Source: Anoplolepis gracilipes (Eukaryota; Arthropoda; Insecta; Hymenoptera; Formicidae). Taken from it: a stretch of 64,000 nt of DNA. Positions 23,123 to 35,012 of the stretch are shown here, piece by piece (within the stretch, counting starts at the first letter, position 1; each line of letters opens with the position of its first letter). Location of the stretch: NCBI RefSeq assembly GCF_047496725.1, contig NC_132983.1, positions 6,363,501 through 6,427,500 on the forward strand. Direction: 5' to 3'. The translations under genes were made by a program, and so were the position numbers. The notes below the pieces were generated by a model. It saw only the letters and a program-made list of their open reading frames with translations. It searched no databases and was not told where the DNA came from.

Positions 23123-23520
23123 AATATATATATAAATCGCTATTAGGGTGGTGTGTAAATGGTTTTTAAAAGCACCGACACGCGCCACCCGCAGCACACG
23201 ATATGCTCCTAATCGGAATTGATTTCTCGTCAATTTAGGCAAGATCCACGTGAATCATTCGGCAAGAACATTTAAATGAATTCTCGTCGACGTGCGTAAC
23301 GTTAACTATGCGGGTACCGACTAGCCACCAGGGGGAGATTACCAGGGTAGATAATTGGTTAATGACTCTTGCTTCTCATCTTTTTCTCCGTGTATTTAAT
23401 ACAATAGTACAACTATACGCGGTGATGAGTTGATTTTCGCTATAAATTAGAGTTATTTCACGACGAAATTCCGTAATACGATACCGATGAAAAATAATCG
23501 CACTGTAGAGGGCTAAAATT

Positions 23521-23551
<31 letters not shown>

Positions 23552-23855
23552 TTTTTATCAACTAAATAAATAGAAAAAATGATATATTTTATACAAGTAG
23601 TCATTCTACCACAATGTAACTCCGATTTACAGTAATTACATTAATTTTTCATAGAGAATCATTTTAAAAAGACGAATAAATAATGGAAAAATTAAACATA
23701 ACAATTTGAAATCCCGCGACGAATTTAATTGTTATTCCTCTTTTTTTTCTGTTTCAGGAATTATGTTTCTTCTTCGATTTTGCTTCTTGTCTCGTAAGTA
23801 AAAAATTGTTGTTCTAGCGTTTTCTGGAATTCAGTTTACGGTATTTAAAACATAT

Positions 23856-23890
<35 letters not shown>

Positions 23891-24182
23891 CACACAAAAT
23901 CATTTCCCAAACGCGACGATCCTTTAAATATCTCTGTTATTAATAAATGTCTCTATTATTAATGAAAATAGGTGTTTAAGAAAAAAATATTTCCCTCAAA
24001 CAATAACAAATATTTTTTACCGCTTTCGTTCACAGATTTCAAAGTTAAAGCTTCTTTTGGATAAAAAAAAAAAAAAAAAAAAAAAACAAAAAACCACATT
24101 TTTTATTCTCCTTTATTTCATCAGTATCGATTTTTGCGTACTTGTCGTGAGCTGTAAATTACTGTAATGTTGTGATTACTAA
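23123..24182. other. Gene-free stretch with CT, TA and poly-A tracts
   Basis: Includes a CT tract at 23520-23542 followed by poly-T, a TA tract at 23860-23888 and poly-A at 24061-24086. No exon was recognised. Confidence 0.45.
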
Positions 24183-24500
24183 TCGTTATTTCCGATAAGG
24201 CAGATGGCCGGAACTGCAGTCCAGTTTCTCGACATGACCCAGGTAGTTATTTATGCAACACTTAGCGCACGACCTGAGGGGTGACTGCCAAATCTGGGGT
24301 GGGAAACGGTATGCTATGGCATTTCTGCATCCCCTACATTCTCACGCGAACATCAATACATATGAATAGAGCTACCTGTGCAAGAGTGTCATTTTTCAGA
24401 CAGGTACACACATGTATGTGTGACTCGCTCATTTCCATTGCATGATTTTTATCATGACGTCATCAATGAATAGAACGCGTCACGGTGTAACGGCTCTACA
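24183..24500. promoter_or_regulatory. Candidate regulatory block, non-coding
   Basis: A balanced-GC island in very AT-rich DNA, with frequent stops in all frames. It contains a CRE-like palindrome ATGACGTCAT (24453-24462) and the 17-mer CCCCTACATTCTCACGC (24331-24347), which recurs at 25249-25265. The composition is typical of a conserved insect enhancer. No conservation could be checked. Confidence 0.3.
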
Positions 24501-26011
24501 TAACGATATAATTGTTCCTTTCTTTTCGTATTCAAATAAATTATAAATTCACGCTAAAGATAAATTATATTCATTTAACTCATTTTTCATCAAATTCTGA
24601 TGAAATAAAAAATATACAGTTATTATCAATAATTTGTTACTATTTATTTTATTAAATAAATCATCAATTAGATAACAACAAATTATTGATAATAAATATA
24701 TTACGTCAATTAATTAAACTGGATATTTTTTTACATATGTGTACATATTAAAGAAAAAAAAAAGTAAATATTAAAGTATCTTTATTACACACAAGATATA
24801 TACATTATATAATCAATCAATTTAATACAACAATATTATCTCTTTCTCTTCGTAATTTAAAAAATGCTAAAAAAAATAAATGCATACTATGTATTTCTTT
24901 CGATCATAATTTTCTTTAGGTTTCGTGTTATTAAAAATTTAATTATTTAATATATATATATATATAGAGCCACATTCGCTATTATTATCTTTATCGGTTT
25001 AATTAAAAAAGAATATTTTTTTCACATAACAATGCAAAGAAATTAAAGATTCGTGAATATTCATTTAGCTTATTCTAGCTTGTATAGTGAATATGACGAG
25101 CAAACGAAGGGAGAAAGAGAAACGCGGGCTATTTCTTGAGCCCTTCGACCTTTCGACCCTTTGGGCCTCCTGATCCCTGATCCCGATCCAAAACTACTGA
25201 TGCTATTGCACAGTCGCTTGCTTTCATACATTTCTATACTCACATCTGCCCCTACATTCTCACGCTATTTTCCTTCGAGCAACGATGATGAGATTTGTTA
25301 TTGAGATTTAAAATTTAGATCAATGTAAACAAATGTAAACTAAGAAAATTAATTTCTTTTATTGCAAAGTTTAACTAAAAAATTATGTTATATATTTTGT
25401 CATGTTTAATTATACATATTTATAATTAATATATCGTATATTGTTACTCGTGTTTCACAGTATAAAGTAATAAAATACACTTCAAACTTTCCTTGTGATT
25501 TATAAAATTAATAACTATAAATCTTGAGCAACTGTCAGAAATTCCATTTTTGCTTGAAATATACATTCATATATATTATTGTATTAATATGTTTACTTAC
25601 AGAAAAAAAGTTACTTTTTAAAAATATATATCAATAACCTAAGTATTTAATAAAAGTATTATAACAATATTGTATTAATTAATGCAAAAGTGATAACATG
25701 TAAAAAATTTTATTTTGACCACCTTATTATCAAAAAAGTTATTTACAATGCAAAAAGAAAAAAGAGAATTTTTGTGACTTTTCATTTTATAAGTTATAAA
25801 TACGTTTATAGCAAAGAATTGAGTAGATTTTATTTATTGCTATTAATCTTATAAATCTCTATAAAAACTAAGATTTAAAAAAAATCTTTTATAGATGGTA
25901 AATAATTATTTTAAAAGGTGGAAGGAAAAGTGGGATGTGTAAGAATTACAATAGGGTAAATGTAAATATATATAAGAAATCAAATACTTCAATACTTTTA
26001 TATTTAAGAAA
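24501..26011. other. Gene-free AT-rich stretch downstream of RpS7
   Basis: No exon was recognised. A slightly GC-rich patch near 25100-25270 contains the second copy of the repeated 17-mer. The last ~200 bases must hold the RpS7 3' UTR; TTTATT (AATAAA on the minus strand) occurs near 25829-25836. Confidence 0.4.
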
Positions 26012-26973
26012 TCATACATACGATTCGGGAAATTCGAATGTTACATCTCGTCCAGTCAGTTGTTTATACACCGAAGCAAAAGTATCAACCTGTCAAAAGA
26101 TAAATTAATATATACACGACGAGAAAAACTTGCATAAATAAAAATAATTCATATAGAAAATACAAATAGATATACCTTATGTTCGATATTTGTTTGCTCG
26201 TTTTTGTCCAAATGGACTTTAATAACTTGAGATCCATCAAGTTTCACTCTTATACGTTTGCCAACAATTTCCACAGGATATACAATATCCTCCAATAAGG
26301 CATCATAAACAGAGGTCAATGTTCGGCTAAACAAAAATTAATTAAATTTAATTGAATTGAAAATAGAAAAATTATACATAAAATATATGTTTTATAGAAT
26401 ATTTGGAAAAATAAAGATAAAATTTAAATACAAGTATAATAGACATTAAATAATTAAATTACATCTACATTTAATCATACAAAATTACAAATTAATATAT
26501 ATATATTATGTATATTTTTTCTTACCTTCTAGGACGCTTTTGTTTATTTTTGGTACGAGTTTTCCTCGTTGGTTTCGGTAAAATTTTACGTTCTCCGACA
26601 AACATCACATGTTTGCCAGAAAATTTCTTCTCTAATTCCCGTACTAATCGTGTCTGTATCTTTTGAAACGCTTTTAATTTGGGCATAGGAACGTAGATAA
26701 TTATAGACTGTAAAGAGCAAAATCACTTTAGTATATAATTCTCTCAAGAAATCCAAAATAGTTATATAATAATGATAAAATATGTTAGAGATGAAATCTT
26801 ACCTTCTTATTATTTGTTTCTAGCTCTTTTGCCTTGGTAATATAAAGTTCTCTCAAATGCGATTTTAAATCGCTATTCATCTCCAATTCCAGAAGAGCAT
26901 TCGAGATGCTCGCCTCGAACTGGTCAGGCTCAGCTCCGCCGCTTTTAATTATCTTTGCATTGGCCGTGAACAT
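26012..26973 (-). CDS. RpS7: 40S ribosomal protein S7 (eS7)
   Basis: Four coding exons on the minus strand: 26971-26973 through 26803, 26707-26526, 26326-26176 and 26089-26012, all with GT-AG introns. They splice to 582 bases, encoding 193 residues, the expected eS7 length. The protein begins MFTANAKIIK, contains ALLELEMNSDLK and RELYITKAKELE, then the basic KQKRPRSRTLTSVYDALLED, GKRIRVKLDGS and the C-terminus GRDVTFEFPESYV. eS7 is a small-subunit ribosomal protein needed for late 18S rRNA processing and 40S assembly. The ATG follows an acceptor directly (CAG|ATG), so the 5' UTR is on a separate upstream exon. It is divergent from the C1orf50 homologue. Confidence 0.97.
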
Positions 26974-27315
26974 CTGAAAAAATTTAGAGGTTAGAATATT
27001 GTTTAGAGAGACCTATTTACATAGCCGTGCGAGATTTTCCCGAAAATGTTTTATAATAACACTAATTTAAACACAGATGCCACATAAGTGTGGAAACCGG
27101 TTTTTTAATACAAAATTAAAATGTTAAACGTGACATTATGTGTAATGTGTCATGGAACCTGACAGAATCCAGCGTAATCAATATCACGGATCTGTCATCT
27201 GAGAAAGATATTGAAAGCTATACATTTTAAGAGGCTTTAAATATCGTACGACGTAAGATTTTGCATTTTCTTAATTATTTCAGTGCTGTAAAATTAAATA
27301 TTTAAAACCACGCAC

Positions 27316-27350
27316 CTTGCCCACTTGACAGCCGTGAAAAAAAGGAAGGA
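27316..27350 (-). promoter_or_regulatory. RpS7: RpS7 non-coding exon 1 with 5'TOP-like start
   Basis: On the minus strand a pyrimidine tract CCTTCCTTTTTTTC is followed by ACGGCTGTCAAGTGGGCAAG and a donor GTGCGTGG (GT at 27315-27314). Ribosomal protein mRNAs characteristically start with such a terminal oligopyrimidine tract, which makes them mTOR-responsive. The donor would splice over a ~342-base intron to the acceptor directly before the RpS7 ATG. The exact transcription start is inferred. Confidence 0.65.
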
Positions 27351-27516
27351 ACGTAGAGACACAACTGCTATGTAAATACTTGCTCCTTTTTTCCGAGTTT
27401 TTACCTCACCAGAGGGCACTGGTGTAGCTAGTACTTTTTTTATTATCCAGTTGGTATGTAACATTTTTTTGCGTCTTGGTAATACTGTACTTTTTATAAC
27501 TATTTTTCATATTTAA

Positions 27517-27635
27517 GGCGCGTTCGGGCAGACGCTATTAGCGCTAACAGCGTCCTTCTATCTTTGTTCAACTTTTAATGAGTGACAAAGATAGAATGAC
27601 CCTGTTAGCGCTAATAGCGTCTCCCCGAACGCGCT
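27517..27635. mobile_element. ~119-bp hairpin MITE family, complete copy
   Basis: A nearly perfect foldback. The left arm is GGCGCGTTCGGGCAGACGC, then TATTAGCGCTAACAGCGTCC. The right arm gives the complement, ending GCGTCTCCCCGAACGCGC, around a loop with CAACTTTTAATGAG. Related copies are at 14767-14875 and 34261-34346. It sits in the ~0.58-kb spacer between the divergent RpS7 and C1orf50-like genes, so it may affect either promoter. Confidence 0.8.
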
Positions 27636-27931
27636 CATAGTACTAAAATTGTACGATAATATTGCACGTAAAATTACAGATACATTTTATTATAATTAGT
27701 AAAGATAAATCCGCATTTTTTATTATTTGACAATTTTCTTAAATATTTCGATGCAAGAACGTAAATATTTCTTTAGATTCAATCGATATTCGATAACATA
27801 AGTGTTTCATCAGTGAGTTACAAATGTTGTACAGTTATTTATTTATAATCAATTATATCTTATTTGAATAGACATTTTTATATCATTTGAGAATATATAT
27901 ATATATATATACATAATTGTGTGTTTATATA

Positions 27932-28800
27932 ATGGATAATAATATAATGGATGCGGTAGAAGGCTTGAATGACTCTTCAACTAAAGGTATTGTAATGATA
28001 GTTTTGAGTGTTGTAACAATATCAACCTAATAATAATTCTCTTTTTCGTTACAGTGGCAGCCTTAGTAGAAAGAAATATTTTACCACAAGGTATATCATT
28101 AATCGATCCAGCTGCTGTAGCAAAATCAAGTCGACAGGATTTGATAGCATTGGTAATGGAAATTGAAAAGGTAAAAAATTTTACATAATTATATATAATT
28201 AATTGTTTAGTTGTATATGTATATATATATATTGTGTCTGTATGTCATATATATATATATATTTTCTAATTTTTATATTATTTTCTTATATATATATATA
28301 TAGGCGGATAGATGTGTCAAAGCTAATGCGTGTAATAAATTACAAGTGATCGCGGAGCAGATAAGATTCTTACAAAAGCAAGCGGAGAGTATCTTATTGG
28401 AAGCAGAACGAAATGCAAAGCTACATCATGTAGCTTGTAATTTTGTAAAACAGCCTGGTCATATATATCACTTATATCAACGAGATTCGGGACAATTTTA
28501 TTTCTCCATGCTTAGTCCAGAGGTAAATAATAATGTTTTTGTATATCGCTAATTAATCTTATAAATAACAAATATTAGTCTCTAATCAATATTTTGCACT
28601 CTTGTTAAAAGGAGTGGGGTAATTCTGCACCATTACAGAGTTACAAAGGTTCTTTTAGATTAGAACATGATCGTTCGTGGACTCCAATAGCTGAACTGCA
28701 GGCAAAGAATGATGAATTAAACCTATTTAAAAATATCTTACCTTCTAATAAGATTACAAACACTCTTTTGCAATCTGTTACGTTAAATACTAGTATTTAA
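27932..28800 (+). CDS. C1orf50 homologue (DUF2452 protein)
   Basis: Four exons on the plus strand: 27932-27986, 28055-28170, 28304-28522 and 28612-28800, with GT-AG introns of 68, 133 and 89 bases. They give 193 codons, that is 192 residues, close to human C1orf50. The product is a small soluble protein. A middle helical block runs IAEQIRFLQKQAESILLEAE, followed by HHVACNFVKQPGHIYHLYQR, FYFSMLSPEEWG and GSFRLEHDRSWTP, the conserved core of the DUF2452 family. The molecular function of the family is not established. The start ATG (GATAATAATATA follows) is the first in frame after upstream AT-rich DNA. The stop is followed by overlapping AATAAA signals. It is convergent with DNAJC11. Confidence 0.9.
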
Positions 28801-29495
28801 TAAATTTATTTTTATAATTATCTCTAATAAATAAAATTAATATTAACAGCATTTTTAGAAAAATTTAATGATATTTAAGCCAATGCATGAAGCATTGATG
28901 TGCACACAATGCAATATTTAAAGCACATATATAGTAAATATACAATAAGATGAATTTATATATTGCTAAGAATAGACTATTATGAAATATTGTAAATACT
29001 ATATTGCACAAACACACACCAATGCTTGATAGCTTGTGATGATAGCTAGATATCTTCAGATAATTATTTAAGAAATTATACAAGAAATAAAAGATCAGAA
29101 CTAAAGTTAATGTATAGGAGACTTTGTAGTACTCAATTGGTTTTTTTACCTCTTTTGCATATGATATATTCATAAAAAAAATTATAAGGATATATAGGGT
29201 AAACAATATAGGAAACAGATTCTACTCTTTTGGTATAATTATAATAAATTATATACATAATTTTGAATTTTGTATATGATTACATACACTTGTCGAAACA
29301 ATCTTTTGTACAAGAGTAAATTGTATTATTACTCTTTAATTCTATTGGGTAATTTGGTTGTGCAATTAACAATATCCTTGTAATTATATGCAATAATATA
29401 TGTATCAGATCAGAAGTAGCATGTTGCTATAAGCTAATTATTATCTTTATTCATAATGATCTTTGTACAACTGCAAAAAGATCAATGACTCTTAA

Positions 29496-29554
<59 letters not shown>

Positions 29555-30107
29555 CTATTTTACGTAGTTATACATTTCTATAGGCAGTAGGTAGATTTGT
29601 GTGTGACTCTGATTTACTCTTACCACATAGCATCCAGGATACAATTTCCAAGCAAAATGAATTTATTATATACTGCATTCATATACTACTTAAATTTTTT
29701 AGTGTATGTGTATATATATATATATACATAAAATATGTAGACTAAAAATTTAAATATGGATGTGTGTGTAAATATATATATATATATTTATATTTATATA
29801 TATTTACATAAGTGTGTATGAATTTCTTTTCTAGCAACTAAACGTCTATGTATATCATACAATCATCTTTCTACAGAACGCTTAATTGCAAAATACTTAA
29901 CATATTCCAAATATTACATGACTATTTTCATTTAATAAACTATTTTACCATGAAAACAATATACAAAGTAAGGATCAATGAACACTTTTAATATTTTTTA
30001 CCCTTTATATAAAATTAAAGACTGAACAAAAATCTATATTGAAGTAATGTCGATCATTGACGAGGACTGCGATGACTGCGTCTTGGTTTTGATGTTGAAC
30101 GCATATG
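28801..30107. other. Convergent intergenic spacer with long TA tract
   Basis: Holds the 3' UTRs of the C1orf50-like gene (AATAAA at 28800-28805 and 28828-28833) and of DNAJC11. A (TA)n run lies at 29499-29552, with further TA and TATATTTA tracts near 29710-29810. An open frame on the minus strand (about 28865-29206) is AT-driven and lacks an ATG, so it is not treated as a gene. Confidence 0.5.
29499..29552. repeat. (TA)n microsatellite
   Basis: About 27 TA units. Confidence 0.95.
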
Positions 30108-33100
30108 TCAAGTGGTATTTACTTTATGTGCTGAAACATATAAATGGAATATATATATACTACTACTTTTCTATTAATCTATTACTATATATATAGATTT
30201 ATTTTTAAAAAATAAGTAGTCTTACATGAAATTGGTATCCTGAGCGGTGCATCATCATGTATTATACATTCATGCGTTTGAGTATGGAAGAGATATTGTA
30301 CTAAGAGCTGTTTATCTTCTCCCACACATGGATCATAAAATCCAGGAAGTTGACTCTGCAACATTTCAAACAATATATAGAGTTAGAAATATATTATTAT
30401 TTCAATATATATATATTTATATTTGTTTATTTATTCAATTACACGTTAATTCAAATCAATCATAATTTAACAAATTGGGAGTTTATTTATTTAATTATAA
30501 ATCTAAATTTAGATTATAAACCTAGAATTAGAAACATAAAATTACAGAAGACAGCAAAAGAAGTAAAAAAAAAAAAAAATAAAAAATAGTCGATAAAAGA
30601 ATACCTTAGACGCTTTGTGAAGAATCAATTTGGAATCCTTGACTAAACATTGCAGAGGAATTGTTACATCTATCATTTCATCCCTATGTCCGGTTTCCTC
30701 CGAGGCTCGATCCTGTTGAGGATAAACAAATCGACCATATAAGGCTTTGGTAATGATTAATCCTTTCTTGGATTCTTCTTCTGCTCTTATCCTGCTGACA
30801 GTTTCTTTCATTAGTTCGGTGGCAGCTTTAGCCTCCCTTTGTTTCTCCATCATTCTAGATTTGTTTAGTTCCTTCTGTTTCTCCTTTTCACGTTCTTTGC
30901 GCTCCTTTACGACGGGATCAATTATGAGCTTTTTAATGACTGTCCAAGTGATGATGGGTGCCACGGTGGCGTAAAAGATGGGTGCCGGTAGAACCTCGTC
31001 GCATAGGTGAATAGGAAACGTGTATGATTGCGAGGCGCGACTTAGTCTAATTTTTAACGTGACACCGGTCGGCACGCCAACGCGTACAGCCGCTGAAACT
31101 GAGCTGTGCTTGGAAACCTTCTTCTCTGCACCGTATTCGAGAAATGCACCAAATGTACCAGCTCTGTAAATATACAAAACTGATTATATGCAAAATTGTC
31201 CATGATATAGATAAAATTCGATAATAGATAACTTTCAGTGACACTAACTTAACACTACCACGAAGCTTGAGTTGCTTCTCTTCCATTTTATAAGTGTAGT
31301 TAAGACTAACGAAAGAATGTACAAGCCCGACATGTATAGAAAACGACGTATACGATCGAGACGTGTCTCTTACAATCATGGTGCTCATAGCACCTTGAAT
31401 GCCAGCTCTGTATGTGAGATATCCAACTGTATGTTTATCCAACTGCATTGCAAGAGCTGTGTAAATAAAATATTTCTGTAATAATTTAAATTACTTGAGA
31501 CCAAAAGTTTAATAATTATAATATACAAATAATATATAGAAATGCGAGTTAGATGTCGTTACAATTGAGAAATCACACATGTACATACTTCCAACGTAAC
31601 CAGCTTTTACGCCATGCGACGTAAATTGTAACATTGTCGCCCCGTCGCAAAACAATCGTTTCGTCAACGTGCGAAATCCTTTGAGAGAGACCGTTGGACC
31701 ATTGCCAGCTCCCATCTCGACTTCAACCCAACCCTTTGAAGATATCAATCGTTTCGCAGAGACGTTAAAGGATCCGGAACCTGTACCGTTTTGAGTCCCG
31801 AGTTGACCAGACATAGTCACAGTATCCCTCAGTGTGAGAGGTGTTTCGATAGACTGTGCAAATGACATCCCGCTGACTTCGATGCAAGAAAATAAACCAT
31901 TGCTGAAACAAGGTAAAGAATTTTTACAATCAAGTGTTATAAATTTTATTAGTTGAGTTTCAATTAATTACTCAATCAATTAAAAAATATTAATTAATAA
32001 TTAAATTTATTTATTAAATAATTCTTTTTAAAGAAATTTTATTAATAATTTAGATTAATCAATCTTACCCATTGCTGTAATCATCGTCGTATTTACTAAA
32101 AATATCTGTGGCGTTGATGTTTACTGTTACAGTGCCTTTGGGATTTGTGTGCTGCTGCAAACGTCTCTCTTCTCTCTCCCTCGCTAGCCTCTCGTATTCC
32201 TCGCGGATCTCCTGTGGTGTTTTTGTACGCTGCACAATTTCCCATCCTTCTGTTTCTAATCCACGGATTCCCAGCGAATCATAAATTGCTCTTTGATGTG
32301 GATCACTCAATACTGTAACAGTCAAGTATTACTTGATAATCTGCACTGTCATGCAATAAATCAAAAATATAATGCGCATAAAATGTCTTGGAATGAAAAC
32401 TTAATGTTACAAGGAAATCAAATTTTATTTTATAATTAGCTGTCATATATGATAATAATATTAAGATTTAAGATATTAGCTATAATAAAAAAATAATAAT
32501 AATTTTCAAATAATAGTAGATATAGTTTTCTGAAATAAATATATACATAAATAGTTTTAAATTACAAACCTTCATACGCCTTTTTTGTACGATTAAAAAG
32601 AATCTCCGCTTCTTTTTTAAGTACCGGGTCTGTATGCTTGTCGGGATGGTAGAGCTTACTTTGTCTACGATATGCATTGCTAATATCTTCGGGACTAGCC
32701 TGGAATGTTAAAATAAATTATTACAAAAGTAGAGATGTAATGATTTCCATCGCTGCATGATGCAACAATGAAGCACATGATAAAGATAAATTTTATGAAA
32801 GAGAAGAATGAGATGAATAAATTTGAAGCAATATTTATTTGTAAATAATGTAAGAACTAAACAGATTTGCTCTTGATGGAGAAAAGTTTACAGAAGAACA
32901 AATAATATTTTGAGACGGAAAATCAGGGAGTAAAGTGCAACTGACGATATCGATTCGCGTTGCTAATTAATTTTCACAATTTTTAATATCCTCAGAAGAT
33001 CATATTTTTGATCAGGGGGGAAAAAAAGATAGACTTTTTGCAGTAAAGAAACTATTACGTCAGCATATTAAAAAGGGAAAAGGAGTCACGTGGAGAGCCA

Positions 33101-33239
33101 GAAATCGTTCCCTACCTCCTGCAGACCGGTTAAACTTACAAAGACAATTACAATGGAAATTACTCACGTTTCTCGGGATGTTCAAGAAGGTGTAATAATC
33201 GTCCTCGATCGTGCTTTCCTGATCACTCTCGTCGTCCAT
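30108..33239 (-). CDS. DNAJC11: DnaJ homologue subfamily C member 11 (DNAJC11)
   Basis: Eight coding exons on the minus strand: 33239-33168, 32699-32570, 32312-32069, 31902-31589, 31456-31249, 31163-30605, 30355-30226 and 30130-30108. They sum to 1,680 bases, or 559 residues plus stop, the same length as the human protein. The J domain spans about residues 14-76, with the catalytic HPD at 42-44 and the start of helix IV at KKAYEVLSDP. It is followed by the acidic-basic linker EEYERLAREREERRLQQHTN, a beta-rich middle region, a charged helix (KERKEREKEKQKELNKSR) and the DUF3395 C-terminal domain (PLQCLVKDSKLILHKASK, LPGFYDPCVGEDKQLL). DNAJC11 is a mitochondrial outer-membrane-associated co-chaperone linked to the MICOS/SAM bridging complex that shapes cristae. 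Splice phases all join in frame. The promoter appears TATA-less. Confidence 0.95.
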
Positions 33240-33343
33240 TTTAAAACTTGCGAATTTTGTCTACGTTCAACGAGTCTCGATAGGAATCGCGCGATTGTCC
33301 GTATTTTCCCAGCTTTTTATAGGTTACGGTACAGAATCGTGAG

Positions 33344-33375
<32 letters not shown>

Positions 33376-33506
33376 TAAGAGAGAGCGAGCCGATAAATGA
33401 TGGACGTCATTTACCGATCGGTAAAACGGTGTGTATCGACTTCTCTGGACTTGTCGTTAGATGGCGCTTCGCACTCAAATTTTAGGGCGAATCTAAAGAC
33501 CATATA

Positions 33507-33995
33507 CAGGGTGTATGAAAAGTATGGAACCGGTCTATCTCGAAAGCGAAACGTCTCTGAGAAAAATGTTTCAGACAAAAGTTGTATGGTTTCTAGGGGG
33601 GCATAAGATGGTGCCATTAGTTTGACCTTGAAGAGTCACGCGAAGGTCATTTTGAATTTCTTAAATGAAACACCCTATATATTTTTGCATATTCTTGTAG
33701 CTTATCTCGAGAGCTTTTCAAAACACTATGATAAAATGTTTTTCCATTAGACACTTTTCGAGTTATAGGGCTTCAAAGTTGTAATATTTTGATATAAAAT
33801 ACAAGATATCTCTCTCGTAAAATATTCATTTCTCGATTATCTTACCATAAGCTATTTTATGTGACTTTTCAAGGTCAAACTAATGGCACCATCTTATCCT
33901 CCCCTGAAAACCATACAACTTTTGTCTGAAACATTTTTCTCAGAGACGTTTCGTTTTCGAGATATTTGACCGGTCCCATACTTTTCATACACCCT
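33507..33995. mobile_element. ~490-bp foldback MITE with CAGGGTGTATGAAAAG ends
   Basis: The left end CAGGGTGTATGAAAAGTATG has an inverted partner CATACTTTTCATACACCCT at the right end. Pairing continues through GACCGGTC-like, AACGTCTCTGAGAAAAATGT and GGTGCCATTAGTTTGACCTT blocks on both sides, so long arms of roughly 150-200 bases fold back. It is non-coding. It lies about 270 bases upstream of the DNAJC11 start. ATA flanks both ends; the superfamily is undecided. Confidence 0.75.
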
Positions 33996-34260
33996 ATAGG
34001 TATACACACACAGTTTCAAATTATTGATAGTCGTGATTTTACGTAGTGAACATATATTTTAATAAATTTTAATTGTTCTCGTCAACTTCTACGTAATTCT
34101 ATAGTGTCATTATTAACGTATGACGTATGTACATATATGTATAATCTAATTGAAAAAATTAATTGATTGGAGTTAGACTCTTATAAAAGAAATGACTTTA
34201 ATATTTGTAACATAATTACAGAGAGGTATTCGTGCAAGTGAGTTTAACGAATTCTCTCCA

Positions 34261-34346
34261 GCGTTGTTCTATCTTTGTTCAACTTTTAATGAGCAACAAA
34301 GACAGAACGACACTGTTAGCGCTAATAGTGTCTCCCCGAACGCGCC
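34261..34346. mobile_element. ~119-bp hairpin MITE family, left-truncated copy
   Basis: Retains the loop CAACTTTTAATGAG and the right arm TTAGCGCTAATAGTGTCTCC to CGAACGCGC. The left outer arm is missing. Confidence 0.75.
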
Positions 34347-35004
34347 CGATATCTGCTGACAATTCAAACTCGTGATGAAATCCCAAGATTGCCGCAAAAT
34401 GTACAGCATTCGTGAAAAATTAAAGGTATATATAAAACAAATTATTTACTTTATTACATATATTCTCTATATAATAAATAATTTATATCGATCGCTTTAG
34501 ATGGAGAATACCATAGATTGATTTTTAAGAATAAATTTGAAGATCGCTTCGACGAACGTGCTTCTGTACGGCGCGATCCTCGCCCGATTGACTTATTCGT
34601 CTTATAAGTCTTGTATTATTTGTTTGGCCAATCTATCGTTTGGCAGCGAGCGGAAAGAGAGGAAGAGAAAGGAGAGAGATTTTTACGAGCGGAGTGTAGC
34701 GTGGCGGGCTGCGAGGGCAACCAAGAGCTCGCGCGCGCGCGCGCGCGCGCGTGCAAGCAAACGTCATTCGCGGGTTAAACGTAATATTATGCGATGGCGG
34801 GTCGCCTTTTACGTAAACATTTACGCCTCGTAGCAACACTAAAATATGAAGCCGTCGGAGACGGGATTTCGTGGCAGGACCCTCCCCGTCTAGGCTTGAA
34901 TAATTTATGAGATCGACGTAATCTTGTCGCATCGACCTACCTACTTTTCACCGGAGGTGACGTACACTCGATATACATTATATAGGGTATTTTTCAAATA
35001 TATA
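34347..35004. other. Gene-free stretch with GC-rich island and (GC)n
   Basis: A CpG-rich patch at 34530-34960 includes (GC)n at 34730-34753. This could be a promoter or an unmethylated island, but no splice-supported exon was found. Confidence 0.4.
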
Positions 35005-35012
35005 TGTAATAG

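Noticed and set aside
26974..27315. Possible snoRNA in RpS7 intron 1
   Set aside because: A small CCACA..TGTGG stem is present, but no convincing box C/D pair or H/ACA arrangement was seen.
28865..29206. 113-codon hydrophobic minus frame
   Set aside because: AT-driven, without an ATG start, and antisense in the 3' region of the C1orf50-like gene.
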